From positions 7,261,332-7,325,331 of the forward strand of contig NC_049996.1 of assembly GCF_000003815.2 (NCBI RefSeq): a stretch of 64,000 nt of DNA, in the 5' to 3' direction. This document shows positions 22,545-34,000 of the stretch, piece by piece (position 1 is the stretch's first letter; each line of letters starts with the position of its first letter). The stretch comes from Branchiostoma floridae. Taxonomy: Eukaryota; Chordata; Leptocardii; Amphioxiformes; Branchiostomatidae. Under the pieces are notes generated by a model. It was not told the origin of the DNA, ran no database searches, and saw only the letters and a program-made list of their open reading frames with translations. The translations under genes were made by a program, and so were the position numbers.

Positions 22545-23740
22545 AGGAAATATAGGAAACTCTCCAAAAGGAGGGGGGTATTTTGTTAGTACACTTCTAG
22601 GACACCACTGTATCACTGTTCACATCGGCGACAACAAACGGCTCCAAACGGACTCGTCAACTTGTCTTGAGGGGATTAAAGGATTGCAGACGACACACAG
22701 GAGTTAGTACAGACCTGTGCTACCGTCAGGATCTCTGGTCTGCCTTCTGTCAGTGGATCACTGTTATTGTATAACTTGTTGTTGTTGCTGTCTATTTCAC
22801 CGCTAGACGTGGTCTCAATGTGCTATTCCCAACTTGGTGCCTCCTAGGTACTTGTACACTGGCACTTTGCAGAAGTTCGTGTTTTAGTAAATCTTGTTGT
22901 TGCTTCGATGTATTTAGACAGAACTTTGTAACCGTCTTTCTGTTTACCTTTTCCGTGCTAAGTCTTCTCTCATGCCTGCCAATGTCATAATATCCACTGC
23001 TCTCTCTCTTTTTCGGGGGCGGGGGGATTCTGTATACTTGGTAGATATCTAACGTAACGTATAATGTTCTATGTTAGACATGAAAGTGCCGGTGGTTCTG
23101 GATGGTAAAGAATTCAAGCTAGCATGGTCTCTAACAGACTCTGTGGGCTACAATAATGGGAAAATCAGAAATTAGCCGAATAGAGAGGTCTGCTTTATAC
23201 AAGCATTAAAAGCATAGACGACTTACTAGTAGTTACTCTTCAAGCAGATGTTAGGCTTCGTCTTGCTTACACTTCCATGGTTACTGTCTAGGGTTATAAC
23301 AAGCAACTAGCTTTACGTTAATGGAAACCGGTGTTAAGAAAGTTGTTATTCCTGGTAAAAGAAGATACTTAATACCTTACCCCACACTTCAACGTCATAT
23401 AATTTACTTCACAAAAACAAATACACAAAAACACTGACAGTCGTTTCGTCGGTTAGATTTTCGTGACATTTTTTGTAGTATATCGACCAAATGTGCTTAG
23501 TAATAAGGAAAGCAAAACATCTCCATTATAACTGCTTATTCATTGAATTTGCGCACTTTTAAAATCAAATTCAATGATACGGTCCAACTGAAGGGACAAT
23601 CATGGGACCGAAATGCATATGCCACGTTGCACCGCCATCTTGATAACCTTTAAACCCGGAACCCTTTTGTTATTGAACTCGTACTTCAACTACTTGTCTT
23701 GATCAGAGAGTTTGTTCGCTTGTTCGCTCTGTCCGAGGCC
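22545..23740. other. Region upstream of the TCTP-like gene
   Basis: No gene or clear repeat recognised. The 40 bases before the TCTP start codon are a plausible 5'UTR. No TATA box is obvious. Confidence 0.35.
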
Positions 23741-23745
23741 GAAAG

Positions 23746-24276
23746 ATGGGTCCACGACGTGCCCTGCTGTCAGTGCTGTTTCTGTGCGCCGTGACGACAC
23801 ATTTGTCAGCCGGACTGATCATCTACAAGGACGTCATCAGCGGGGACGAAATGTTCAGCGACATCTACAAGATCAAAACCTTCGCCGACGGTTTCTTCTA
23901 CGACGTCGAGGGCAAGTTGGTGACGACCCAGGAATACTTGATCTCCCTGGACTCGTACTCGGATATCATCGGCGTTGACATCGCTGTTAATCACAATCTT
24001 CAAGAAACTAACTTCACCAAGGACGAGTACAAGACATACATTAAAGAATACCTCCGAAGGGTCAAGGCCTATTTAGACCCCGACAGGGTTCATGACTTCA
24101 GGGCTGCTGCACAAGGCGGGATTGATCGAATTCTGAAGAGCTTCGATGGCTTGAAGTTCTTCACAGGAGAATCTAAGAACTGCGAAGGCATGGTGGCACT
24201 TCTGGACTACATGGAAGATGGAGTTACTCCCTACATGCTCTTCTTCAAAGACGGTCTGGTGCAAGAGAAGGCTTAA
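23746..24276 (+). CDS. TPT1-like: Secreted, intronless TCTP (translationally controlled tumour protein) homolog
   Basis: Intact 176-codon single-exon frame. Residues 1-23 form a classic signal peptide (MGPRRALLSVLFLCAVTTHLSAG, n/h/c regions with an S-A-G cleavage site). From residue 24 the protein is TCTP: LIIYKDVISGDEMFSDIYKI matches the family N-terminus, with L24 at the position of the usual initiator Met. The tubulin-binding-like helix region (NHNLQETNFTKDEYKTYIK) and the C-terminal signature (GMVALLDYMEDGVTPYM then FFKDGL) are well kept. The acidic flexible loop is shortened to about a dozen residues, so the mature chain is about 153 aa against about 172 in ordinary TCTP, and the usual final Cys is Ala. 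Ordinary TCTP is cytosolic, multi-exon in animals and exported without a signal peptide. This looks like a retrocopy that gained a leader. A secreted signalling or histamine-releasing-factor-like role is inference. A mariner remnant lies 0.5 kb downstream. Confidence 0.9.
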   Translation: MGPRRALLSVLFLCAVTTHLSAGLIIYKDVISGDEMFSDIYKIKTFADGFFYDVEGKLVTTQEYLISLDSYSDIIGVDIAVNHNLQETNFTKDEYKTYIKEYLRRVKAYLDPDRVHDFRAAAQGGIDRILKSFDGLKFFTGESKNCEGMVALLDYMEDGVTPYMLFFKDGLVQEKA

Positions 24277-24780
24277 TCATGTGGATAAAATGCCGGACTC
24301 TCGAGTTATGCTGTTCACATACAGACAGCTCTCTACTGACTTAAGGCATGTGACACGCGTGTACCTAATGTTAAGACGCTGAAATCCTTATAACTTGCTC
24401 TCGCATAGTCGTATCAAGATGAAACAATGCTTGAACTGTTTAAAATGTACTAGGTGGTGTATTTGTATGTAAAATGTTAGACGTTTGGGTTAGACATTTA
24501 CTTATGCTCAAGCCTTAGCGAGGACAGCACGTTAAGTCTTTATATTCATTAGCTTACCTTCTTTAAATTAACTTTATCCGCGACTACTTTGCTCAAAGTG
24601 AAGGAATCTTGTTAGGCCAAAAAGAGCACACATAATTTTTTTTTTCTAATTTGTCGATAAAAATGAGCTCTTGTGAAAATACGTTACAAGAAAAACAAAA
24701 TAGCCGCGGACTCTTTCAAAAACAAGTGCGGATACTTCAAAATACACTAAATGTGTCAGCAACACTACGAGATATTATAA

Positions 24781-25362
24781 TACGAGGGGCGTGCAATAAG
24801 AAATGTCCCTGACCCACTTCCAGTTGTTTGATCTAGATGAAATGTTGTATGTGTAATGATTCATATCTTATTGGGTTATGTTGCAAAAAACAGCTCTGAA
24901 CTAATTGTGGTTACTGATTTACTGGTGTTTGAACTGAGTCAGGTGTGAAATGGACCAGGTGTGAAATGGAGCCAGTTGAGTGTCGCGCAGTGATCCGGTT
25001 TTTGTATTTGAAAGGACGCACACCAAAGGAGACTTTTGATGAAATGAAAGAAACTTATGGTGATGATGACCCATCATATGACCTTGTAAAACGCTGGCAT
25101 CCTGAATTCAAACATGGTCGGAAGTCTGTGGAAACAGCTCCCAGACCTGGTCGTTCCTCTTCTGCCATTGATGAGACATCTTTTTGAGGACCAACCTGGG
25201 GTGTCCTGCAAAAACGGTGTACAGAGCTGCATCAAATGATGGGAGAAATGCATAACTCTGGGTGATTCCTATGAAGAAAAAGGCTAATAACTGTGCCAAG
25301 TTTCATTAATCTCCTGCTATGGGAAATGGGTCAGGGGCATTTCTTATTGCACGCCCCTCGTA
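24781..25362 (+). mobile_element. Internally deleted mariner-like transposon
   Basis: Terminal inverted repeats of about 33 bp (CGAGGGGCGTGCAATAAGAA at the left, its inverse at the right, one mismatch in the first 33) are flanked by TA on both sides, the mariner target-site duplication. The 578-bp body keeps the start of a transposase and the 3' end of the element but lacks the catalytic middle. A full mariner is about 1.3 kb, so this copy cannot move by itself. Confidence 0.92.
24966..25187 (+). pseudogene. Mariner transposase N-terminal fragment
   Basis: 73 codons starting MEPVECRAVIRFLYLKGRTP show the first helix-turn-helix of a mariner transposase (DNA-binding, HTH_48-type), including VKRWHPEFKHGRKSVE and the following RPGRSSSAID linker. 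The frame stops right after DETSF. The second helix-turn-helix and the DDE/D catalytic domain are deleted. Confidence 0.85.
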
Positions 25363-25599
25363 AACCTTGTTTGTTTGGTGAAGGTATGTGTTCATTGAAA
25401 TCTTATTTTCTACCATTGCCCTGAAAAATTCATGAATATCGACCATGTTCTGATGGTTTCAGTTTCCCCTGACATTGTCGATATTGTTGATATATGGAAC
25501 CTACAGATGACATGAGTCATCACACATAACTACATTTAAACGTCAGTTGTTAAAATACCTACACAACCGATTCACACACCTTTATAATACAGACACCCC

Positions 25600-25948
25600 A
25601 TGTACTTGGACGTCGTTCTGCTCCTGTTCGACGTGCTTCGCAACAAGAGCACGTTAACCGTTCAACTTTGTATATAAACATTGTGCATTTTGTATATAAG
25701 TTATATTTTGTTTCCGATTATCACTGTGCATACCATTTTTGATCATTCTTATCATTTAATTGAATGTGTATTGTATATAAGTTATTGTTTGTTTCCGATT
25801 ATTCCTGTATATACCATTGTCGACTCTTATTATTTACTTGTATTGTGTATTTTGTTTCGGGGAGACAACTTGCAGAGGTGGTATCACCTGTTTTGTCTCC
25901 CCACCATTTATGGAAAGTGTAATAAACAAATAAACAAATAAACAAATG
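25600..25948 (+). mobile_element. 3' end of a non-LTR retrotransposon
   Basis: Ends with TTTTGTCTCCCCACCATTTATGGAAAGTGTAATAAACAAATAAACAAAT, a polyadenylation-like signal merging into an (AAAC/AAAT) tail. Upstream, two ~100-bp related segments (TATAAGTTAT..TTTCCGATTAT) sit in tandem. No reverse-transcriptase frame is present. Confidence 0.5.
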
Positions 25949-26218
25949 AGTAGCAACCAGAGAAAAGCGAGCACAAAGAAGACACTGCTTTCAAGGCTAA
26001 AATTTAGCTGTTTACAACATTACTCGAGGTTAGTTGGGATGGATAGCTCTAAAATGGAATTTCCAACCGCTACAAACACACGTTCATGCAGTCGCGTTTG
26101 CTTTTGGAGTAGGATGACTCTTTATTAATAAATGCATGAGACCTTAAAGCCTTTAAGCCTTTAATAAAGGCGTGATTATTTGGCAAAGGGATGTGTTCGT
26201 GGAACTCTAGTTATCATT

Positions 26219-26748
26219 CTGGCGTTTAAAAGATCGGGAACATCTTATGCATTGGCGTCCCTATTTCTGTTTGTATTGTGGGACTTTTCAAATAATCGTA
26301 GTAAAGGAAGTCACAGGCATGTCAAATAGTCCTGTCATTTTTTTTTACAAATCTGTGGCCCAAAGGGATAGGGTTCGAACCCAAGACCTTTGGTTTCTGG
26401 ACCGAATACTGTGCAGTTATGTATGTGATCGAAAATATATGTCATAGATTAAAAACGTAATTGACTGAAATATACACTCACCTCTGGCGTTTAAAAGATC
26501 GGGAACATCTTATGCATTGGCGTCCCTATTTCTGTTTGTATTGTGGGACTTTTCAAATAATCGTAGTAAAGGAAGTCACAGGCATGTCAAATAGTCCTGT
26601 CATTTTTTTTTACAAATCTGTGGCCCAAAGGGATAGGGTTCGAACCCAAGACCTTTGGTTTCTGGACCGAATACTGTGCAGTTATGTATGTGATCGAAAA
26701 TATATGTCATAGATTAAAAACGTAATTGACTGAAATATACACTCACCA
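26219..26748. repeat. Perfect or near-perfect 265-bp tandem duplication with a tRNA-like core
   Basis: The segment starting CTGGCGTTTAAAAGATCGGG at 26219 is repeated starting at 26484, and the two copies encode an identical 66-residue stretch. Each has GGGTTCGAACCC (near 26370 and 26635), a strong Pol III B-box word, in a context resembling the T-arm side of a tRNA-derived SINE. The duplication is very young or an assembly artefact. Confidence 0.9.
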
Positions 26749-26929
26749 AGTCGTTGACCAGTGTATTATGGACGTGTAGCATCCGTAGCAATATGAAGAA
26801 ATCCCCGCAGATTCCCACCGTTATTAGACTAGTAAGATAGTAAGAATGCTGTTGAACTTGTATGTTTTGTCTAGACTATGTGCCGTTGTTCACAGCACCA
26901 CATGTTTCACGACACAACTATGTAAATAA

Positions 26930-27990
26930 TAGTATTTATCATTCCGTAAATTTCTGAACAATGGAAAGGTTACATGACAAATTACGGAATATTTATAACA
27001 TCCTGATTTTGACACTTGCCCTTGGCGCTAATTAAGTGATTCATATGACAAACTCATGATACTTTGTAATGAATTTTCCTGATGAAATATTTCTTCAATT
27101 GCATTCCTTTAATCTCCGACACCACGAAAAGGTTGCCTGACTAATCACGGATTATTTACACATCCTGATTTTGACACTTGCCCTTGGGGCTAATTCAGTG
27201 ATTCGTGTAGCAAACTGATCAAGGTAGGGTCGGTAGGTAAGTGACACTTATTTTGATTTTACTAAAGACGAAGTCTAAGTCAATACAGTGCTTAGATGAA
27301 AACGCGGCTTTGGCAAAGCAACATTGTATCACTACCAGTTGCATGGAAACGTCGCCCCGATTTGGATGACTGCCTTGCCTTAACTCATACTTTGTGAATG
27401 AATGGAATACAACCACTCACGCGCCCCCTCCAGCGGACATACTCAAAACTGCAGCACACAAAGTGTAATATTACGGAACGATCGGGACAAACATTTAACG
27501 AACTTCTTTATTAATCAATGCAACGTTGTTACCGAAGAATAAGATATGGTTACTGAAACTAGACCACTCATGCGCGTCCTCCAGCGGACATATATATCAT
27601 TGCAGCCAAGAAAGTGAATCCTCACAGGGCACTGATTCCTCTTTTCAACCTCCTTGCTGATTCGTAGCGATCACTGCGTTCTGTCAATAAACTATAATGT
27701 AGTAGTAAAATCCAATGTGTAAATTCTTACTTAAATAGTATTCTTTGTCGTGAATTTTCCTGATATGAATCTTAAATAACATTCCTTTAATCTTGGTGAA
27801 GCCATGGCATTGAAAATAGCAAACATGAAGATGAAGCCCATTAAATTTTCTTGATAATTGAATTGCTTTGATCTTGGTGAAACCATGGCACCGGTAACGT
27901 GAAGATGAACTTCATCACCTGCAGTTGTGACTAAAACTTGGCCACTCACGCGCCCCCTCTATCGGAAATGTATAAACTGCAAGATGCGAC
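26930..27990. repeat. Decayed duplications upstream of the PDE12-like gene
   Basis: Three copies of CCACTCACGCGCCCCCTC-AGCGGACAT type sequence occur near 27415, 27565 and 27945. Two copies of CATCCTGATTTTGACACTTGCCCTTGG-GCTAATT occur near 27000 and 27168, and two of AATTTTCCTGATATGAAT-ATTCCTTTAATCT near 27070 and 27760. Units of several hundred bases have been duplicated and have diverged. The last copy abuts the PDE12 5' end. Confidence 0.65.
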
Positions 27991-28077
27991 GTCCTGCTCC
28001 AAAGCATTGTGGGATGACCTCTAACCTTTCATGTCGTCTGCGGTTGCAACGAGAGTTGCAATGTCACCGCTAATTTC

Positions 28078-31000
28078 ATGTTTTTACGACGAATTTCCCT
28101 CAGAGTTTGTACTTTTGTGTTGGTAGAAAGGTCCGTCTTGTGTAGGAGTTTCACCATGCAGCGTTGTGTGGTGCGGTGTGTTCCCGAAGAGGAAAAAATG
28201 ACGATTTCGTACAGGTTGGGGGAGGGGCAGAGAAATCTGCTCAGGGCCAAGACAGAACCTCTGGGAGGCGTGAGTTGTTCTTTTCTTACGCAATTGTTTT
28301 AGCCGTGTTTCTGTCGGCAAGGTAGAAAGTCTTATCCTATATGTGAATATCTATCAAAGTTTTATATGTAGATATGTGTCAAAGTTTGCTCCTAAATCTG
28401 TTTATCTTCAAAGATTTTTTTGTGGCCTCCTGATCTGAGATATGACGTTAACGTTAATATTCGGCTTTAAGTTGAAGTTGAAGTTAGACTTAAACTAGAG
28501 CTAGAATACAATGGATACCAGGCTTTTTAGAGGTCCTTGGTTCGAGTTCCCTGATATGCTCCTGCATTGTGCCCTTCGGAAAGACGCTCCGTGTTTGGGG
28601 AGAGACACGACTTGCACTTAAAAGGAGCCACCACACTTATCGAAAAGAGTAGAGTTCCTTCACAGTGTGAGCGGATCAAATACTGTAAATGCATTTAAGT
28701 TCGCTGGGATTTGATTTCACGGTAGCGGGAAAAAGGACTTTTCGCGGTGGATATAAGTTTGCGGTAACACCATAGACTGCAGTCTAATACCATATTAGAA
28801 AAAAGTTTGCGGTGGTTTTAAGTTCGTGGTGACCTGTGACTTCACCGCGAACATTAATCCACCGCGAACATTTCTGCATTTACAGTAAATCTATCTTTAT
28901 GGATATGCAACTTGTACTCTTCAGTACAAATTTGGTGTGTTATTGTTACCCCACTTTCAACAGTTCTCAGTCACATTCATACAGCAGATGGACGACACAA
29001 GCACGACCCGAAGCCAGCACAGATTAGGGACTGATCTTGTATTGTTCACCTCATGACGTCAGTGTCCCTTGCGCATGCGCGCCGGACCAAACCATTCTTG
29101 ACTAGGGGTGTTTCCACATTGTTACACATAAGACTGTTTCTCTATCGTTACATTATTATGACATAAGGCAGTTTACCAGATATGCAAACATAAGAAACAA
29201 AAACTTATACCAAAATTATGGCATACAGTCATAGGTGATACTTCCTTGTCCATCTTTAAAGCTTTTTTCCCACCTTCCTAGGCTCTATCCAGGATAGTCT
29301 TCAATACCAACAAATACCTCAACAAAGGCAAGAAGAAGAAAAAGGCCAAACTCGAAGCTGCAAATGCCGAAAGTGAAAGTAACACCATCACAGCACAACT
29401 CACCTTCAACAAAGTGAAAGTAGACGACGACATTCCCAACTCCGAGGCATGGCAGGAAGGTGCCATTTTAGAAATAGGGGAGGACAGGTACTTGGTGAAT
29501 GTGAACCCCCCTATGGTGAAGTCAGTGGTTCTGCCCATTTCAATCATGGCTGGCTTTCCTGTGTTTCCAAGGTAGGAATTTATTATTATTATTATTATTT
29601 TTCATAAATCCTGTTATCAGCAGTGCATTGGGCTCAGGCCCAAGAGGTCCTACCCTTGAGAAAGGCAATTTTTACAGTTCTTTTCTCACTTCACTCAAAT
29701 GAGTACCTAGCATCGGCTAGGGCCGTCCCTTGGATAGGACGTTAAATGGAGGTCCCTTGTTTGGGGAGAGACACACCTCACGCAGTTAAAGAACCCACCA
29801 CACTTATCGAAAAGAGTAGGGGACTTTCCCGGTGTGACCGTGAGTGTATCAAACCTTACAGTGGGTATATACTGTAAGCGTAAAAGTTCGCGGAGATTTA
29901 ATTTCGTGGTAGTGGGAAAATGGACTTTTCGCGGTGGTTTTAATTTTGCGGTAGTACCATGCACTGTAGTCTCTTAATGCCATGGAAAAATGTTTGCGGT
30001 GGTTTTAAATTTGCGGTGAAGTGGCCGCCGCAAAAACCGCAAACATTAAACCACCGCGAAAGTTTCTGCATTTACAGTAGGCTACAAAATCTGCAGCAAG
30101 TTGAAGTTGGTAACCTCAAACAAAAGAAGAATTAAGAGACTAGTCAAGTTTGGATTGAAATTGTCTCAGAGTTCAAGTTTGTTTCATGTACTAAATGTAA
30201 TGTACAAAGTTGGTACGTCTTTTATATTGCCAGCTGTCTGGGGTTTGATTCCTGTCCTCCCTGGGGCTGTGTCCTTGGAGAAGGCAGTTTTTCTACATTC
30301 CGTGTGAATGCTTACCTGACCTGAGGTTAAACTTAAAGGCAGTGGACGGAGAGGGGTTGGCTTGGTCTTCCAATCTTGTGCTCTAGACGTATTGGACAAA
30401 AACCGACTACCCCTATAGCCTCAAAAAGTCCATCATGAAAATCTTAGAACCAAAACACATGTACACATCTCCCTTACAGGTACACAGAACAATATTTTTG
30501 ATATACTGCTATCATATTCAACTCATATAACTGCCTATAGGTCAATTTATTTATACTTTATTCCAAATGCGATGCGATCACTCATACATGACTGTGATGT
30601 TATCGATAATATTTTGTTGTTCTGTAAGTAGCCTTGTAGTATAGCATTATTCATTGTCTATATAGCTAGTAGTTGTTATTGGATGCTGTACATTGTACCT
30701 TTTGCAATTATTGAGCAATAACGTTCATTCATTCATATGTATGCTGGTTCTTTTGTGTTGCATTCATTTTGTTAACTCGCTACCATTCTCTCTCCTGTTT
30801 TAGACTAGATCTTGACTTTGCCAGTAGACAGGAGTCATCTTACACATGGTACAGGGAAGACAGTTCCGTCCCAACCCCAACACCTACATCTAACTCAGGG
30901 GACTCCAAAAGAAAATCAAATGAAGAAAACAAACAAACAAACTGGGTCCAGGCTTCTCATGACCTCATCTACACCCCAGTGAACTCTGACATAGGGTCAA

Positions 31001-34000
31001 AGTTGAAGTTTGTGTGTACACCAAAGTGTGATGGGAAGGAAGGCGTTACCATGGAGACGGTGACGTCGTGTCTGGTGGAGGCAGGGCCAGGGCTGTGTCC
31101 GTTTGAGACCAGACACCTGTACACTAAGAAAAGGACAGAGAAAGGGTGGTAAGTCCATCTCTTAAGATATATGTAAAGATGGCAGAATAGTGAATGTGCG
31201 ATACTGTTGGCATTTGTAACTATTGAGAGACTAGCGAGTATGTGCCAAAACAAGAGAAAAAGGTGATGAAAAGAGCATTTCTTTTCTGCATTTGTGTCAT
31301 ATTTTGATAATATTTGATGTGACTGAATAGTTGATGTGTAAGTGCAGTCTCCTTGGATAGTGTTTGATTGGGATGCTTTTGTTAGCAATTTTTTCCTCCG
31401 CACTCAAACTGTTGAGTGAACAGTTTTGTTGTCCTCTCTCAGTTTCCAACAGTCTACAACATCCAAGCAAGTGTGTGCCCAAAAAAATTGAAACCATTCT
31501 TTTATTAAGACTGTTTATTAAGACTGTGTTTTGTTCTCTTCTGCAGTTTCCGAGTTGTGTCCTACAACATCCTGGCAGATGTCTACGCTAAGACCGAGCT
31601 GTCCCTGACTGTGCTGTACCCGTACTGTCCTCCATACGCCCTTGAGCTGGACTACAGGAGACAGCTGCTGCTCAAGGAACTAGTAGGTAGGGCTGATGAT
31701 ATGTTACGTAATACTATCTGTATCTGTTGTTCATAACAGGTAACACCTAAATCATGTCTGTTGTAGTTTCGTTATTTACAGTCCTCTTTTTTTCTCTACA
31801 TGTAGGCTAAAATACAACAGACTAGGAAGAACATGTACTTGGTTCTCTAACATCCTTCGAAGCAGGCTTTTAGCTAGGATTTTATAATAGGGTGTCCAAA
31901 CTTATTGGTGAGTCGCGGTAAGTGACTTTTGTAGGGTGGTCTGGGGGCATCCACCTTCCATGGTGCCGAGTTTTTGATGATTTTAAGTTAAAATAGTGCA
32001 TTCTAAGGTATCCCAAGAGGCAAAAATACTGTTACAGATGTCACAGTAGAAGACTGTGACCACAGATGACCTTGTGGCATCCCTGGTCAATCAGAATTTC
32101 ATGCTTGTCAGAGGATTTTCTCCCCAGTATAGGGCGTCCAGAGGCATCAAATTTCTTGTTATTCTAAGAAAAGGGCGTCCAGATGACGCGTTGACGCATG
32201 CCTGGCTAAAAGCCTGCTTCGAAGCTTTGGCTGATATGTATGACTGTTTTTTGTTGTTCCCAGGTTACAATACAGACTTACTACAGGACACAGTGAAGTC
32301 CCTGTTCAATGATGCTTTAGTTCTATATCCTGACCTGAAGTTATATCTGTTATATACAAATGTATTTGTTTCTTCAGGCTATAATGCAGACCTCCTAGTC
32401 CTACAGGAGACTGGGAAGTCCCTGTTTAACGATGCCCTGGTCCCAGCCCTGGACCTGTCTGGTATGGACGGTGTGTATATTGGGAAGGGACAACAGTCAG
32501 AGGGGGAGGCCATCTTCTACCACAGGGACAAGTTTAGGTGAGACTCCTTAGTGCCAATGAAGAAAGATAGTGGATACTATCTGAAGCATCTGACCTGTAT
32601 CAGTATCTGTATCTATATAGCTGGTATAACCGTCATAACTAACATTAATCTTGCTAAATTCACCAAGGATATTGTTTGATTAGTTGTTTTAAGTTTGTGG
32701 AAAAGAGTAAACCCAAATGCTTCCAATAAACTTGAAATATTGTTTTTAGTGAATGAATATATAGAAACCAGGATTTGAAGAGCAATCTGAATTTGCATCC
32801 TCACCCAAGGTAGTTTTGAAAATCAAGACATAAAATATTCTCTAAACAAGTTCTTTTCAAAATTCCGGGTGGATTTAGACTCAAATCCAAGAAAGACATG
32901 GGAATAGAACCCTCATCCTTTCATGTGCATATATAATGTACTAGCCTTTTGAAGCTGATAATGTCTTTTTGTCACAGGTTCCTAAGTCAGGAGGACATCA
33001 ATGTTGGTGAGTGCCTGACCAGTGATCCCAGCTGTCACGACCTTCAGAAGTGGCTGTCCCACAGTCCTGCTGTCCTCAACAAGGTCACTTCAAGGTCGAC
33101 TGTCTTACAGGTACTGTACACACAAGCTTTATTATTGGAAGTGTAGAATTCTGACACTAGCTAATCCCGAAGCGAAAAAAAAATGTTCCTTTCTAATGGC
33201 CCCAACTTCAACTGCACATCTCTTTCCTCTTGTACTTTCCTTTGTGATCAGCATCACTTTCAAAAAATTTCAAACTGTAAGTCATAGTTAGTAGAATTCA
33301 GGGTACAGAGAGTAGCATATCCTCTTCTTTTTTCTATGCTTAGGTTGTATGTGTATTTCAGGATCAACTCACATAATCAAAATTATATGAAGCTTAAAAT
33401 CATAACTAATGACGCTCTAAAATGTAAGCCATAGTTAGTAAAATTCAGTGTACAAAGAGCAGCATATCCTCTTCTTTTGGTATACTTAGTTTGCAGATGT
33501 ATTTCAGGATCACATCACACAATAAAAATTATACATAGTTAGTAAAATTCAGTGTACAAAGAGCAGCATATCCTCTTCTTTTGGTATACTTAGTTTGCAG
33601 ATGTATTTCAGGATCACATCACACAATAAAAATTATACATAGTTAGTAAAATTCAGTGTACAAAGAGCAGCATATCCTCTTCTTTTGGTATACTTAGTTT
33701 GCAGATGTATTTCAGGATCACATCACACAGTAAAAATTATACATAGTTAGTAAAATTCAGTGTACAAAGAGCAGCATATCCTCTTCTTTTGGTATACTTA
33801 GTTTGCAGATGTATTTCAGGATCACATCACACAGTAAAAATTATACATAGTTAGTAAAATTCAGTGTACAAAGAGCAGCACATCCTCTTCTTTTGGTATA
33901 CTTAGTTTGCGGATGTATTTCAGGATCACCTCACACAATAAAAATTATACAAGTCAAAAGTTGCATGCTTTGAACTAGTACTAGTTTAGCTTTAGTTAAG

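Noticed and set aside
26365-26380. GGGTTCGAACCC as part of a tRNA gene
   Set aside because: No cloverleaf with matching acceptor, D and anticodon arms can be drawn around it; SINE-like only.
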